A DNA stretch of 32,043 bases from Lutibacter sp. Its GTDB lineage: Bacteria; Bacteroidota; Bacteroidia; Flavobacteriales; Flavobacteriaceae. A program made the position numbers and the translations under genes. The notes below the pieces were generated by a model. It did not search any database and was not told where the DNA came from. It worked only from the letters and a program-made list of their open reading frames with translations. Of this stretch, positions 9,182 through 17,168 are shown piece after piece. Positions within the stretch are counted from its first letter, which is position 1. Every line of letters begins with the position of its first letter. The stretch is from positions 1 to 32,043 of the forward strand of contig NZ_JABDRI010000016.1 in NCBI RefSeq assembly GCF_013041805.1, given 5' to 3'.

Positions 9182-10723
9182 ATGCGTAAATTAGTACCTA
9201 TTTTATTTTTAGTAGTAAGTTGTTTTGGTTATTCACAGTCTAAAACAGATACTTTACAACCTCAAAAAATTGAAGATACCAAAGAGTTGTTTTCAACAAA
9301 TGACACGTTGTTTTTTAAAAAAGCAGATTCCTTAACTTTAAAAGTTCATAAAGAAGCTACTTTAATAGATAGTTTGTGGTTAAATGAATTGATAAAGTCA
9401 CCTTTATATGATACCATTCAATATGTTTTAAGAGATGATGAATTAGTAATAGACGAACTACAAGAACTTCCAACAGAGCTGCTAAAAGAGCGATTAGAAG
9501 TTTTAGATAACAAAACACCATTTCACATTGAGTATAATAAAAGTTTAGAACAAGTAATTAAAACATACTTGAAAAGAAGAAAATCTGCATTTTCAAATTT
9601 AATGGAAAGAGCTCGCTATTATTTTCCAATGTTTGAAGAACAACTAGACAAATATGATATTCCGTTGGAAATGAAATATTTAGCAATTGTAGAGTCAGCA
9701 TTAAAACCAAGAGCACGCTCACGTGTTGGGGCAAAAGGTTTATGGCAGTTTATGTACCAAACAGGGAAACAGTTTGATTTAAACGTAAGCTCATATGTTG
9801 ATGAGCGTTCAGACCCTTATAGAGCAACTGAAGCTGCTTGTAAATATTTGTCAAGTTTATATAAAATATTTGGAGATTGGGATTTGGCGCTAGCTGCATA
9901 TAATTCAGGTCCTGGAAATGTAAATAAAGCTATTAGACGCTCTGGAGGTAGCAAAAATTATTGGAATATCCGTCATAATTTACCACGCGAAACAGCTGGG
10001 TATGTTCCAGCTTTTTACGCCACATTATACATTTTTGAATATGCAAATGAACACAATATAAAGTCCAAAGAAAGTGCATTGAATTATTTTGAAACAGACA
10101 CTGTTCAAATTAAAAGACAATTAACTTTCGAGCAAATTTATGAGACCTTAAATATTGATATAGAGGTTCTTCAGTACTTAAATCCACAATATAAATTAGA
10201 TATTATTCCTTTTATTAAAGGGAAGAATTATACATTGACTTTACCTGTGAAGGATATTGGAAATTTTGTTAGTAACGAACAACAAATTTATGCGTATGCG
10301 AGTGCTGAAGAGGCAAAGCGTGAAAAGCCGCTACCAGAGTATGTTGAAATGAATGACCGAATACTGTATAGAGTTAAAAGTGGTGATTATTTAGGTAAAA
10401 TAGCAGATCGCTATGGAGTTTCTGTTTCTAAAATTAAACAATGGAACAATATGAGAAGTACGCGTTTGCGAATTGGACAACGTTTAACAATTTACCCAAG
10501 AAAATTGAATGTTAGTGTTACTTCAACATCAAGCAAAGCTCCAACAAAAAAAGCAGTTCCAACAGGACCATTTACTACTTATACAGTAAAAAGTGGAGAC
10601 TCATTATGGTTGATTGCAAAAAATTTCGAAAACGTTTCTTTACAAGATATTAAAGAGTGGAACAATATTTGGAGCGTTAAAAGTTTAAAGCCAGGGACCA
10701 AATTAAAAATATTTAAAAAATAA
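9182..10723 (+). CDS. Membrane-bound lytic murein transglycosylase (MltD-like) with two LysM domains
   Basis: A 513-residue exported enzyme. An N-terminal hydrophobic segment ends near residue 19; a cysteine at 14 makes lipidation possible but the site reads more like ordinary cleavage after YSQ. The SLT domain covers about residues 150-260, with catalytic E171 in VESAL, followed by GAKGLWQFM and AAYNSGPGNV, all typical of family 1 lytic transglycosylases. Two LysM peptidoglycan-binding domains follow at about 396-440 and 467-511, joined by a Ser/Thr/Lys linker. It cleaves the glycan strand with formation of 1,6-anhydro ends. It sits between the OmpA lipoprotein and a DUF4837 lipoprotein, one base before the latter. 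Confidence 0.94.
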   Translation: MRKLVPILFLVVSCFGYSQSKTDTLQPQKIEDTKELFSTNDTLFFKKADSLTLKVHKEATLIDSLWLNELIKSPLYDTIQYVLRDDELVIDELQELPTELLKERLEVLDNKTPFHIEYNKSLEQVIKTYLKRRKSAFSNLMERARYYFPMFEEQLDKYDIPLEMKYLAIVESALKPRARSRVGAKGLWQFMYQTGKQFDLNVSSYVDERSDPYRATEAACKYLSSLYKIFGDWDLALAAYNSGPGNVNKAIRRSGGSKNYWNIRHNLPRETAGYVPAFYATLYIFEYANEHNIKSKESALNYFETDTVQIKRQLTFEQIYETLNIDIEVLQYLNPQYKLDIIPFIKGKNYTLTLPVKDIGNFVSNEQQIYAYASAEEAKREKPLPEYVEMNDRILYRVKSGDYLGKIADRYGVSVSKIKQWNNMRSTRLRIGQRLTIYPRKLNVSVTSTSSKAPTKKAVPTGPFTTYTVKSGDSLWLIAKNFENVSLQDIKEWNNIWSVKSLKPGTKLKIFKK

Positions 10724-10724
10724 C

Positions 10725-11699
10725 ATGAAAAATCTAGGAATTTTTGTAGTAATCGTTACGTTTTTAATTTCTTGTGATTCAGGAAATAATAAAAGAGTGT
10801 TAAGTGAGGCTAACGGAAGAATTAACAATCTGCTTATTGTCATGAAGAATAGCGAATGGCAAGGAGACATAGGTGATGAATTAAGAAAGTTTATTGCTGA
10901 ACCTGTGTTAGGTTTGCCGCAGCCTGAAGCTCAATTTGAAGTGTCTCAAGTACCATTAGAAAGTTTTGGAAGTATGTTTAAAGCAAGTAGAAGCATTTTA
11001 AAAATTGGTATTGCAGCTGAAAATTCATTTACAATAAATACAGATGTTTACGCATCTCCTCAGAAAATTATTACGATTACCGGTAGAAGTAAAGAAGAAC
11101 TCATAAATGAGATTAAAAAAAATAGCGTGTCTATCATTTCTGAGTTTAAAGAATCAGATTTAAGGGCAGTTAGACACAAAATTCTCCAAGGTTATTGGGA
11201 GCCTTCAACAATTGAAACATTTAACAAACAAGGATATTCTATTAAAATCCCCGAAAATTATAGTAAAGTAGAAGATAATGGAGATTTTATTTGGTATCGT
11301 TATCACTTATTTGGAGGAAATAGTATGGAGTTAATTTCTTATACGGTTCCAATCACTTCAGAAGATGATGAAAATGGAAATAATATTGTTGCCACGAGAG
11401 ATATGATTGGTGAAAAATATATACCAGGCCAAATTGAAGGGTCGTACATGATTACAGAAGAAGCATATACACCTCATATTTTTGAAGTTGAGTTAGATGG
11501 AAAAAAAGCTTTTGAAACTCGAGGAAAATGGGAAGTTAAAAATCTGTATATGGCAGGTCCTTTCCTTAGTTATACTGTAGTTGATAAACCAAATAATAGA
11601 CTAGTTGTTGTAGAAGGATTTACCTATGCACCTTCAATTAACAAGCGCGATTATATGTTTGAGTTGGAAGGAATTTTGAAAACCTTAGAAATTAATTAA
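10725..11699 (+). CDS. DUF4837 family lipoprotein
   Basis: A 324-residue protein with a short lipoprotein signal peptide (lipobox LISC, Cys17, followed by Asp). The body (NGRINNLLIVM, LPQPEAQFEVSQ and a RAVRHKILQGYW segment) matches what I recall of DUF4837, a family of uncharacterised envelope proteins confined largely to Bacteroidota. No catalytic motif is visible. It starts one base after the lytic transglycosylase stop, so it is very probably co-translated and may act on or with the cell wall; that role is inferred only from position. Its TAA overlaps the stop of the convergent small lipoprotein gene. Confidence 0.82.
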   Translation: MKNLGIFVVIVTFLISCDSGNNKRVLSEANGRINNLLIVMKNSEWQGDIGDELRKFIAEPVLGLPQPEAQFEVSQVPLESFGSMFKASRSILKIGIAAENSFTINTDVYASPQKIITITGRSKEELINEIKKNSVSIISEFKESDLRAVRHKILQGYWEPSTIETFNKQGYSIKIPENYSKVEDNGDFIWYRYHLFGGNSMELISYTVPITSEDDENGNNIVATRDMIGEKYIPGQIEGSYMITEEAYTPHIFEVELDGKKAFETRGKWEVKNLYMAGPFLSYTVVDKPNNRLVVVEGFTYAPSINKRDYMFELEGILKTLEIN

Positions 11700-11908
11700 A
11701 CGCAAACAACAACATATCCTTTTGATGTTTTTCTATAGTGTTTTCCGTTCCACTTGTAATAACGATTCCCTTTAATAAAAACGACTTTATGTGTTTTGGG
11801 TAGTTTATAGATAACTACAGCATTTGAAGGTGTTGCCCGTACAGCAGTTACACAAGAACTAAAGGAGATTGAAATTATAAAAAAAAGCACAATATAAAAG
11901 AGTCTCAT
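11696..11908 (-). CDS. Small lipoprotein of unknown function
   Basis: A 70-residue ORF with a convincing lipoprotein signal: a hydrophobic run at residues 3-16 and lipobox FSSC (Cys19). The mature peptide is only about 50 residues, basic, and rich in aromatic residues in a short pattern (YYKWNGKHYRKT, then GYVVV), as seen in tiny envelope proteins that I cannot assign to a family. It lies 55 bases downstream of glnS on the same strand, and its ATG is inside the hairpin at 11897-11943. The stop overlaps the convergent DUF4837 stop. Confidence 0.7.
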   Translation of the reverse strand: MRLFYIVLFFIISISFSSCVTAVRATPSNAVVIYKLPKTHKVVFIKGNRYYKWNGKHYRKTSKGYVVVCV

Positions 11909-11943
11909 AACTAGTAAATTTATGTTTAGTTATAAGACTCTTT
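11897..11943 (-). promoter_or_regulatory. 16-bp hairpin between glnS and the small lipoprotein gene, containing its start codon
   Basis: Arms AAAGAGTCTCATAACT (11897-11912) and AGTTATAAGACTCTTT (11928-11943) are complementary with a 15-base loop. In minus-strand RNA the one non-Watson-Crick position is a G-U pair, giving an unbroken 16-bp helix; in plus-strand RNA it would be a C-A mismatch, so the minus strand is the likely functional one. The 3' arm contains the AUG of the small lipoprotein (bases 11906-11908) and ends in a short U run. It may be the glnS terminator, a control of the downstream gene, or both. Confidence 0.65.
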
Positions 11944-11963
11944 AGCTTTATAAAGGTTTAATT

Positions 11964-13643
11964 TTAGTTGTCCATTTTAGCCCAACTATCTCTTAATGGA
12001 ACAGTTCTATTAAAAACTAATTTAGTTGAGGTTGTATCTTTATCAACACAAAAATACCCTAAACGCTGAAACTGAAATCTATCTAAATTTTTAGAGTTTT
12101 TTAAACTTGGTTCCACAAATGCATCAATAATTGTTAAAGAATTTGGATTGATAAAGTCTTTAAAATCTTTGTCTTTATGCCCATCAGGTGCTTCATCTGT
12201 AAATAAACGATCATAGACTCTAACTTCAGCATTTATAGCATGTTTAACAGAAACCCAATGCAATGTTCCTTTTACTTTACGCTTACTAGCCTCTGTACCA
12301 CTTCCACTTAAAGAATTTGGATCGTATGTACAATGAATTTCAGTAACTTCACCGTTTTCATCTTTTACACAACTTTCAGCTTTAATAATGTATGCATTTT
12401 TTAAACGTACTTCTTTTCCTAATTTTAAACGAAAGAATTTTTTATTAGCTTCCTCTCTAAAATCTTCTTTTTCTATATATATTTCACGTGAAAAAGGAAC
12501 TGCTCTACTACCAAAACCTTCAGCATAATCATTATAATTTGCATCTAAAAACTCTTCTTCTCCTTTAGGATAATTGGTAATTATTACTTTTACAGGATCT
12601 AAAACTGCCATCACGCGTGGTGCTGTTTTGTTTAAATCATCTTTAATACAGTGTTCTAATAAAGCAACGTCAGTAACATTATCACGTTTAGAAATACCGG
12701 CAGTATCACTAAAATTTCGTATAGATGCTGGTGTATAACCCCTTCTGCGTAAACCAGAAATTGTAGGCATTCGTGGATCATCCCAACCACTTACAAGCCC
12801 CTCTTCCACTAATTGCAATAATTTACGCTTACTCATCACCGTATAACTTAAATTTCTACGTGCAAATTCGCGTTGTTTTGGTCTTAAATTCGAAGTGTCA
12901 TAAACTTGGTCAACATACCAATCGTATAAATCTCTATGACTTTTAAATTCTAATGTACATATGGAATGTGAAATTTGCTCAATATAGTCACTTTCACCAT
13001 GCGTCCAATCGTACATTGGGTAAATACACCAATCGTTGCCAGTTCTGTGGTGATGTTTTTTAAGAATACGATACATAATTGGGTCTCGCATATGCATATT
13101 TACATGCTTCATATCTATTTTAGCTCTTAAAACATGAGAACCTTCCTCAAACTCTCCATTTTTCATTTGTAAGAAAAGTGCTAAATTTTCTTCAATAGGT
13201 CTATCTCGGTTCGGACTATTAGTTCCAAGTTCAGTAGGCGTTCCTTTTTGTTTTGCCATTTCTTCTGAAGATTGGTTATCAACATATGCTTTCCCTTCTT
13301 TAATTAGTTGAACAGCCCAATCAAATAATTGTTGAAAATAGTCTGATGAGTATAATTCTTTATCCCACTCAAAACCAAGCCATTTCACATCGTGTTTTAT
13401 GGAATCAACATATTCTTGCTCCTCTTTTGCTGGGTTTGTATCATCAAAACGCAAATTAACAGGCGCATTGTATCTTAATCCTAATCCAAAATTTAAGCAA
13501 ATAGAAGCCGCATGGCCAATATGCAGATACCCATTTGGTTCGGGGGGAAATCTAAAACGTAATTTTTCTTGAGGTAACCCGTTTGCTAAATCTTCTTCAA
13601 TAATTTGTTCTAAAAAATTTAACGACTTTTTTTCTTCTTCCAT
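11964..13643 (-). CDS. glnS: Glutaminyl-tRNA synthetase
   Basis: A 559-residue class I aminoacyl-tRNA synthetase that charges tRNA-Gln with glutamine. The ATP-binding HIGH motif is at residues 41-44 within PPEPNGYLHIGH, and the KMSKS-equivalent is VMSKRK at 269-274. The FRFPPEPNG start and the WDDPRMPTISGLRRRGYTP block are characteristic of GlnRS rather than GluRS, and the C-terminal anticodon-binding beta-barrels are present (length is normal). The presence of GlnRS suggests direct charging rather than the amidotransferase route. The start at 13643 gives MEEEKK. A well-formed promoter lies just upstream at 13664-13693. Confidence 0.97.
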   Translation of the reverse strand: MEEEKKSLNFLEQIIEEDLANGLPQEKLRFRFPPEPNGYLHIGHAASICLNFGLGLRYNAPVNLRFDDTNPAKEEQEYVDSIKHDVKWLGFEWDKELYSSDYFQQLFDWAVQLIKEGKAYVDNQSSEEMAKQKGTPTELGTNSPNRDRPIEENLALFLQMKNGEFEEGSHVLRAKIDMKHVNMHMRDPIMYRILKKHHHRTGNDWCIYPMYDWTHGESDYIEQISHSICTLEFKSHRDLYDWYVDQVYDTSNLRPKQREFARRNLSYTVMSKRKLLQLVEEGLVSGWDDPRMPTISGLRRRGYTPASIRNFSDTAGISKRDNVTDVALLEHCIKDDLNKTAPRVMAVLDPVKVIITNYPKGEEEFLDANYNDYAEGFGSRAVPFSREIYIEKEDFREEANKKFFRLKLGKEVRLKNAYIIKAESCVKDENGEVTEIHCTYDPNSLSGSGTEASKRKVKGTLHWVSVKHAINAEVRVYDRLFTDEAPDGHKDKDFKDFINPNSLTIIDAFVEPSLKNSKNLDRFQFQRLGYFCVDKDTTSTKLVFNRTVPLRDSWAKMDN

Positions 13644-13663
13644 AATACAAAACTAATAAGCTG

Positions 13664-13693
13664 CAAAATTATCGATTTTTTTCGGCAATTCAA
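13664..13693 (-). promoter_or_regulatory. Bacteroidota-type promoter for glnS
   Basis: Read on the minus strand: TTG (13691-13693), a 19-base spacer, then TAATTTTG (13664-13671), a full match to the TAnnTTTG -7 element. Transcription would start about 13-15 bases before the glnS ATG. A second TAnnTTTG match (TAGTTTTG, 13648-13655) is too close to the start codon unless the mRNA is leaderless. Confidence 0.65.
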
Positions 13694-13904
13694 CTACAAA
13701 ATTTTCAAAGCTATAATGTTTCAGTTTTATGGAATAAAAATAAGTATAATTTATATGTTCCCTTATATTTAGGCTTAACTCGTTCTTGTTATTTTATTAA
13801 TAAGAAGCTCATGAATATAAGTATTTCACTATCAATTTGTCTAGATGAAAATTAAAAAAGAGTTCAAACAGACAGTTCAATACCTAACGCTTTAAAAAAG
13901 AGCT

Positions 13905-13912
13905 TATCTTTG
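13905..13912 (+). promoter_or_regulatory. -7 promoter element upstream of folB
   Basis: TATCTTTG matches the Bacteroidota TAnnTTTG element and lies 16 bases before the folB ATG. I see no good TTG at the expected distance upstream. The remaining 200 or so bases of this divergent glnS-folB gap are AT-rich and show nothing else that I can support. Confidence 0.5.
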
Positions 13913-13928
13913 TATAAAGAATTATAAA

Positions 13929-14288
13929 ATGGGAACAATTAAAATAAAAAATATTCGGGTTTACGCATATCACGGATGTTTAATTGAAGAAGGAAAAATT
14001 GGTTCAGATTATCGTGTAGATTTAGCGGTTAAGGCAAATTTATCTAAATCTGCAAAAACTGATAATCTCTCTGATACAGTTGATTATGTGCTTTTAAATA
14101 AAATTGTAAAGGAAGAAATGGCAATTCGCTCTCAATTATTAGAAGAAGTCGCAAAACGTATTTTAGATAGAATTTTATTTGAAATTTCTCTAGTAAAAAA
14201 AGCAGAAGTTGCAGTTTCAAAATTAAATCCTCCAATAGGAGGTAATGTTGCTATGGTTACTATAGAAATGAGTAAAAGCAGAAAATAA
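13929..14288 (+). CDS. folB: Dihydroneopterin aldolase
   Basis: A 119-residue cytosolic enzyme of folate synthesis that converts 7,8-dihydroneopterin to 6-hydroxymethyl-dihydropterin and glycolaldehyde. The family residues are in place: the YAYHG start, E21 (pterin anchor), Y53 in the TVDYVLLN segment, and the catalytic K98 in SKLNPPIGG. Length matches the family. It is divergent from glnS and followed by a tRNA-Cys gene with its own promoter, so it appears to be monocistronic. Confidence 0.95.
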   Translation: MGTIKIKNIRVYAYHGCLIEEGKIGSDYRVDLAVKANLSKSAKTDNLSDTVDYVLLNKIVKEEMAIRSQLLEEVAKRILDRILFEISLVKKAEVAVSKLNPPIGGNVAMVTIEMSKSRK

Positions 14289-14331
14289 CGTTATAATTAA
14301 ATGAATAAATAAACAATAATCATAAAAATTC

Positions 14332-14361
14332 TTGCCAACAAATTAAAAATACTTAAATTTG
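14332..14361 (+). promoter_or_regulatory. Promoter for tRNA-Cys
   Basis: TTG at 14332-14334, a 19-base spacer, and TAAATTTG at 14354-14361. Both elements and the spacing match the Bacteroidota consensus, and the tRNA begins 12 bases after the -7 element. Confidence 0.75.
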
Positions 14362-14373
14362 CAAACCAAATAA

Positions 14374-14444
14374 GGCGTCGTGGCCGAGTGGCTAGGCTGG
14401 GCTCTGCAAAAGCTCCTACAGCGGTTCGAATCCGCTCGATGCCT
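14374..14444 (+). tRNA. tRNA-Cys (anticodon GCA)
   Basis: A complete 71-base cloverleaf. The acceptor stem pairs GGCGTCG (14374-14380) with CGATGCC (14437-14443) with one G-T wobble, followed by discriminator T14444, as expected for Cys. The D stem is GCC/GGC. The anticodon stem GGGCT/AGCTC holds loop CTGCAAA with anticodon GCA at 14406-14408. The T arm is AGCGG-TTCGAAT-CCGCT. The 3' CCA is not encoded. Confidence 0.96.
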
Positions 14445-14449
14445 CAATA

Positions 14450-14478
14450 AAAACCTAAGCATGCGCTTAGGTTTTTTG
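14450..14478 (+). terminator. Rho-independent terminator of tRNA-Cys
   Basis: An 11-bp perfect stem, AAAACCTAAGC (14450-14460) with GCTTAGGTTTT (14465-14475), a four-base loop, and a run of Ts. It starts six bases after the tRNA. The following T-run at 14480-14487 could reinforce it. Confidence 0.88.
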
Positions 14479-14513
14479 CTTTTTTTTAACACTAAAATAC
14501 ATACAAATTCTTG

Positions 14514-14521
14514 TATCTTTG
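14514..14521 (+). promoter_or_regulatory. -7 promoter element of the MBL-fold hydrolase gene
   Basis: TATCTTTG matches TAnnTTTG and lies 18 bases before the ATG at 14540, directly after the tRNA terminator. No convincing -33 TTG is seen. Confidence 0.55.
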
Positions 14522-14539
14522 TGCTCATAAATTTATTAA

Positions 14540-15400
14540 ATGAAAATATACCCAATTGAAACAGGGAACTTTAAACTAGATGGTGGCGCTATGTTTGGCG
14601 TGGTTCCAAAAGTTTTATGGCAAAGAACAAATCCGGCAGACAGTAATAATTTAATAGATATGGCGCTCAGAACCATGCTTATTGAAGATGGTAATAGGCT
14701 TATTTTAATTGATACCGGTGTTGGAAATAAACAATCAGATAAGTTTTTCGGTTATTATTACATGTTTGGAGATTTTTCTTTAGACACTTCATTGGCAAAA
14801 TATGGTTTCCATAGAGATGATATTACCGATGTATTTTTGACGCACTTACATTTTGATCATTGTGGAGGAAGCATTCAATGGAATAAAGATAGAACTGGAT
14901 ATGAACCAGCATTTAAAAACGCTAAATTTTGGAGCAATAAAAATCATTGGCAATGGGCTGTTGAACCAAACGTTAGAGAAAAAGCATCATTTTTAAAAGA
15001 AAATATCAACCCAATTGAAGCAACTGGACAATTAAATTTTGTGAATTTACCTACTGGAGATTTTGTAAAAAACTCAGAAGTAGGTTTTGATATTTTATTT
15101 GCAGATGGACATACCGAAAAGCAAATGATTCCACATATTCAATATAAAGATAAAACTATTGTATTTGTAGCAGATTTATTACCTACAGTTGGTCATATTC
15201 CATTGCCATATGTAATGGGGTACGATACGCGTCCGTTATTAACAATGGATGAAAAAGCAACTTTTCTAAATAAAGCAGCGGATCATAATTACCTATTATT
15301 TTTTGAACATGATGCGAGTAATGAATTATGCACTGTAAAACACACTGAAAAAGGAGTACGATTAGACCAAACATATAAATTTAACGAAGTATTTAATTAA
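14540..15400 (+). CDS. Metallo-beta-lactamase-fold hydrolase
   Basis: A 286-residue protein with the dinuclear-metal motif T-H102-L-H104-F-D106-H107-C-G-G, the LILIDTG strand before it, and later metal ligands suggested by FADGHTEKQM, FVADLLPT and FFEHD. There is no signal peptide, so it is cytosolic. The architecture resembles the lactonase/hydrolase branch of the superfamily (quorum-quenching lactonases and related enzymes), but the substrate cannot be told from sequence; a true beta-lactamase is unlikely. It is 11 bases upstream of an S8 protease gene and probably shares its transcript, which ends at the terminator at 17090. Confidence 0.88.
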   Translation: MKIYPIETGNFKLDGGAMFGVVPKVLWQRTNPADSNNLIDMALRTMLIEDGNRLILIDTGVGNKQSDKFFGYYYMFGDFSLDTSLAKYGFHRDDITDVFLTHLHFDHCGGSIQWNKDRTGYEPAFKNAKFWSNKNHWQWAVEPNVREKASFLKENINPIEATGQLNFVNLPTGDFVKNSEVGFDILFADGHTEKQMIPHIQYKDKTIVFVADLLPTVGHIPLPYVMGYDTRPLLTMDEKATFLNKAADHNYLLFFEHDASNELCTVKHTEKGVRLDQTYKFNEVFN

Positions 15401-15411
15401 AATAAGTAGTA

Positions 15412-17070
15412 ATGAGAATAGTAAAATTAACTTATCTAGTAGCAATAGCAGCTTTTACTTTAGCAAGCTGTAGTTCTGTTAAAAATTTAGCAGTACCTAC
15501 TATGGAAACGGCAGTATCAATCACTGCAAAAAAAACACCAATTGGTGAGGAAGAATTCAATCATTGGGCACATGCAGATTTGGCAACTGATACCATTCCT
15601 GGTATGAGTTTAGATAAAGCATACAAATTTTTAGAAGGAAAAAAAGGAGAAACAGTAATTGTAGGTGTTATTGATTCTGGTATTGATATCAATCATGAAG
15701 ATTTAAAAGACAATATTTGGTCTAACCCGAAAGAAATTGCTGGAAATGGAATTGATGATGATAAAAATGGTTTTATTGATGATATTCACGGATGGAACTT
15801 TTTAGGAGGTGATGGTGTTGGAGCTCCAGAGCAACTAGAGATAACACGTTTGTATGCAAAATATAAAAATCGTTTTGAAGGTAAAACCCTTGAAACAATT
15901 GGAGCTGATGAAAAAGCAGCGTTTGAAGACTACCAAAAATACTTAAAGGCTTATGAGGCTTCTGGCGGTCGTCATTTTCAAACAATGGATCGATTGGCAC
16001 AAATTGAAGGAAATTTTGCTTCAGTAAAAACTTTTTTAGGAAAAGATAGCTTTACAATTGAAGATTTACAAGCAGTAAAAACAGACGATCAAAAATTACA
16101 AGCTCAAATAGGAGATATTTTAAGTTTGTTAGGAAGAGGTTTAGATGAAGCGGCATTTATAGAGTATTACGAAACCCAAAAGAAAAACAAAAACTATGAC
16201 CTTACTTTTGATGGAAGAGCAATTGTTGGTGATAATCCAGAAGATATTACTGATACAACTTACGGAAACGGTAATGTAATAGGATCAACAGAAAGCGAAT
16301 CTCATGGAACGCATGTTTCAGGAATAATACTAGCAACTCGAAATAACGATATTGGTTTAAATGGTGTTGCAACAAATGCTAAATTAATGTCGGTTAGAGC
16401 AGTTCCAGATGGTGATGAACGTGATAAAGATGTGGCATTAGCAATTAGATATGCTGCAGATAATGGTGCAAAAGTTGTGAATATGAGTTTCGGTAAAAAC
16501 TGGTCTCCAAATTCTGAGTGGGTATTTGATGCGATTAAATATGCAGAGAAAAAAGATGTATTATTAGTACACGCAGCAGGAAATGATAGTAAAGATATCG
16601 ATACAAAGAGCAATTGGCCAAATGATTCAGAAGATAAAGTAACTGAATTTGCTGATAACGTACTTACAATTGGAGCGATGAGTTCTAATTATGATGAAAA
16701 TTTACCAGCAACATTTTCTAACTACGGTAAATTAAATGTTGATGTTTTTGCTCCTGGAGTTCAAATTTATTCTACTATTCCTAATAACGAGTACGCAAGA
16801 TACAATGGAACCTCAATGGCTTCTCCTGAAGTTGCTGGAATAGCAGCTTTGGTAAGATCTTATTATCCACAGTTATCTGCAAGTCAGGTGAAACATATTA
16901 TTATGAATTCAGGTACTGAAATAAATATGGAAGTGCTATTACCAGGTTCCAAATCACAAGAAAACCCAAACGGTAAAAAAGTACAATTCTCTGAATTATC
17001 TGTTTCAGGAAAAGTTGTAAATGCATACAATGCATTAATTTTAGCTGATAAAATGGTAAATAAAAGTTAA
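15412..17070 (+). CDS. S8 (subtilisin-like) serine protease lipoprotein
   Basis: A 552-residue protease with lipobox LASC (Cys20), so probably anchored in the cell envelope. The catalytic triad is complete: D88 in GVIDSGID, H298 in ESHGTHVSG, and S468 in NGTSMASPEVAG; the oxyanion-hole asparagine is in HAAGND. Between the Asp and His motifs are about 210 residues, against some 30 in subtilisin. The extra part (about residues 125-275) looks helical and charged. There is no obvious T9SS C-terminal domain or long propeptide. It is preceded by the MBL hydrolase and followed by a strong terminator. Confidence 0.94.
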   Translation: MRIVKLTYLVAIAAFTLASCSSVKNLAVPTMETAVSITAKKTPIGEEEFNHWAHADLATDTIPGMSLDKAYKFLEGKKGETVIVGVIDSGIDINHEDLKDNIWSNPKEIAGNGIDDDKNGFIDDIHGWNFLGGDGVGAPEQLEITRLYAKYKNRFEGKTLETIGADEKAAFEDYQKYLKAYEASGGRHFQTMDRLAQIEGNFASVKTFLGKDSFTIEDLQAVKTDDQKLQAQIGDILSLLGRGLDEAAFIEYYETQKKNKNYDLTFDGRAIVGDNPEDITDTTYGNGNVIGSTESESHGTHVSGIILATRNNDIGLNGVATNAKLMSVRAVPDGDERDKDVALAIRYAADNGAKVVNMSFGKNWSPNSEWVFDAIKYAEKKDVLLVHAAGNDSKDIDTKSNWPNDSEDKVTEFADNVLTIGAMSSNYDENLPATFSNYGKLNVDVFAPGVQIYSTIPNNEYARYNGTSMASPEVAGIAALVRSYYPQLSASQVKHIIMNSGTEINMEVLLPGSKSQENPNGKKVQFSELSVSGKVVNAYNALILADKMVNKS

Positions 17071-17089
17071 GAAATTATAATTTTCTGTT

Positions 17090-17123
17090 AAAAAAGCACA
17101 CTCTGTAACGAGTGTGCTTTTTT
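17090..17123 (+). terminator. Rho-independent terminator after the S8 protease gene
   Basis: A 14-bp perfect stem, AAAAAAGCACACTC (17090-17103) with GAGTGTGCTTTTTT (17110-17123), and a six-base loop. It ends the MBL-S8 transcription unit 20 bases past the stop codon. Confidence 0.92.
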
Positions 17124-17168
17124 GTTTGCTTTTGTTATAGTTATATTGCGTAAATTAAAAAATAAAAC

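Noticed and set aside
13785-13812. Imperfect inverted repeat CTTGTTATT/AATAAGAAG in the glnS-folB gap
   Set aside because: Short, AT-rich and mismatched; expected by chance in such sequence.
14343-14555. Open frame on the minus strand across the tRNA region (70 codons)
   Set aside because: It runs antisense through tRNA-Cys, its promoter and its terminator. The translated RADSNRC-type segment is the usual spurious product of a reversed tRNA gene.
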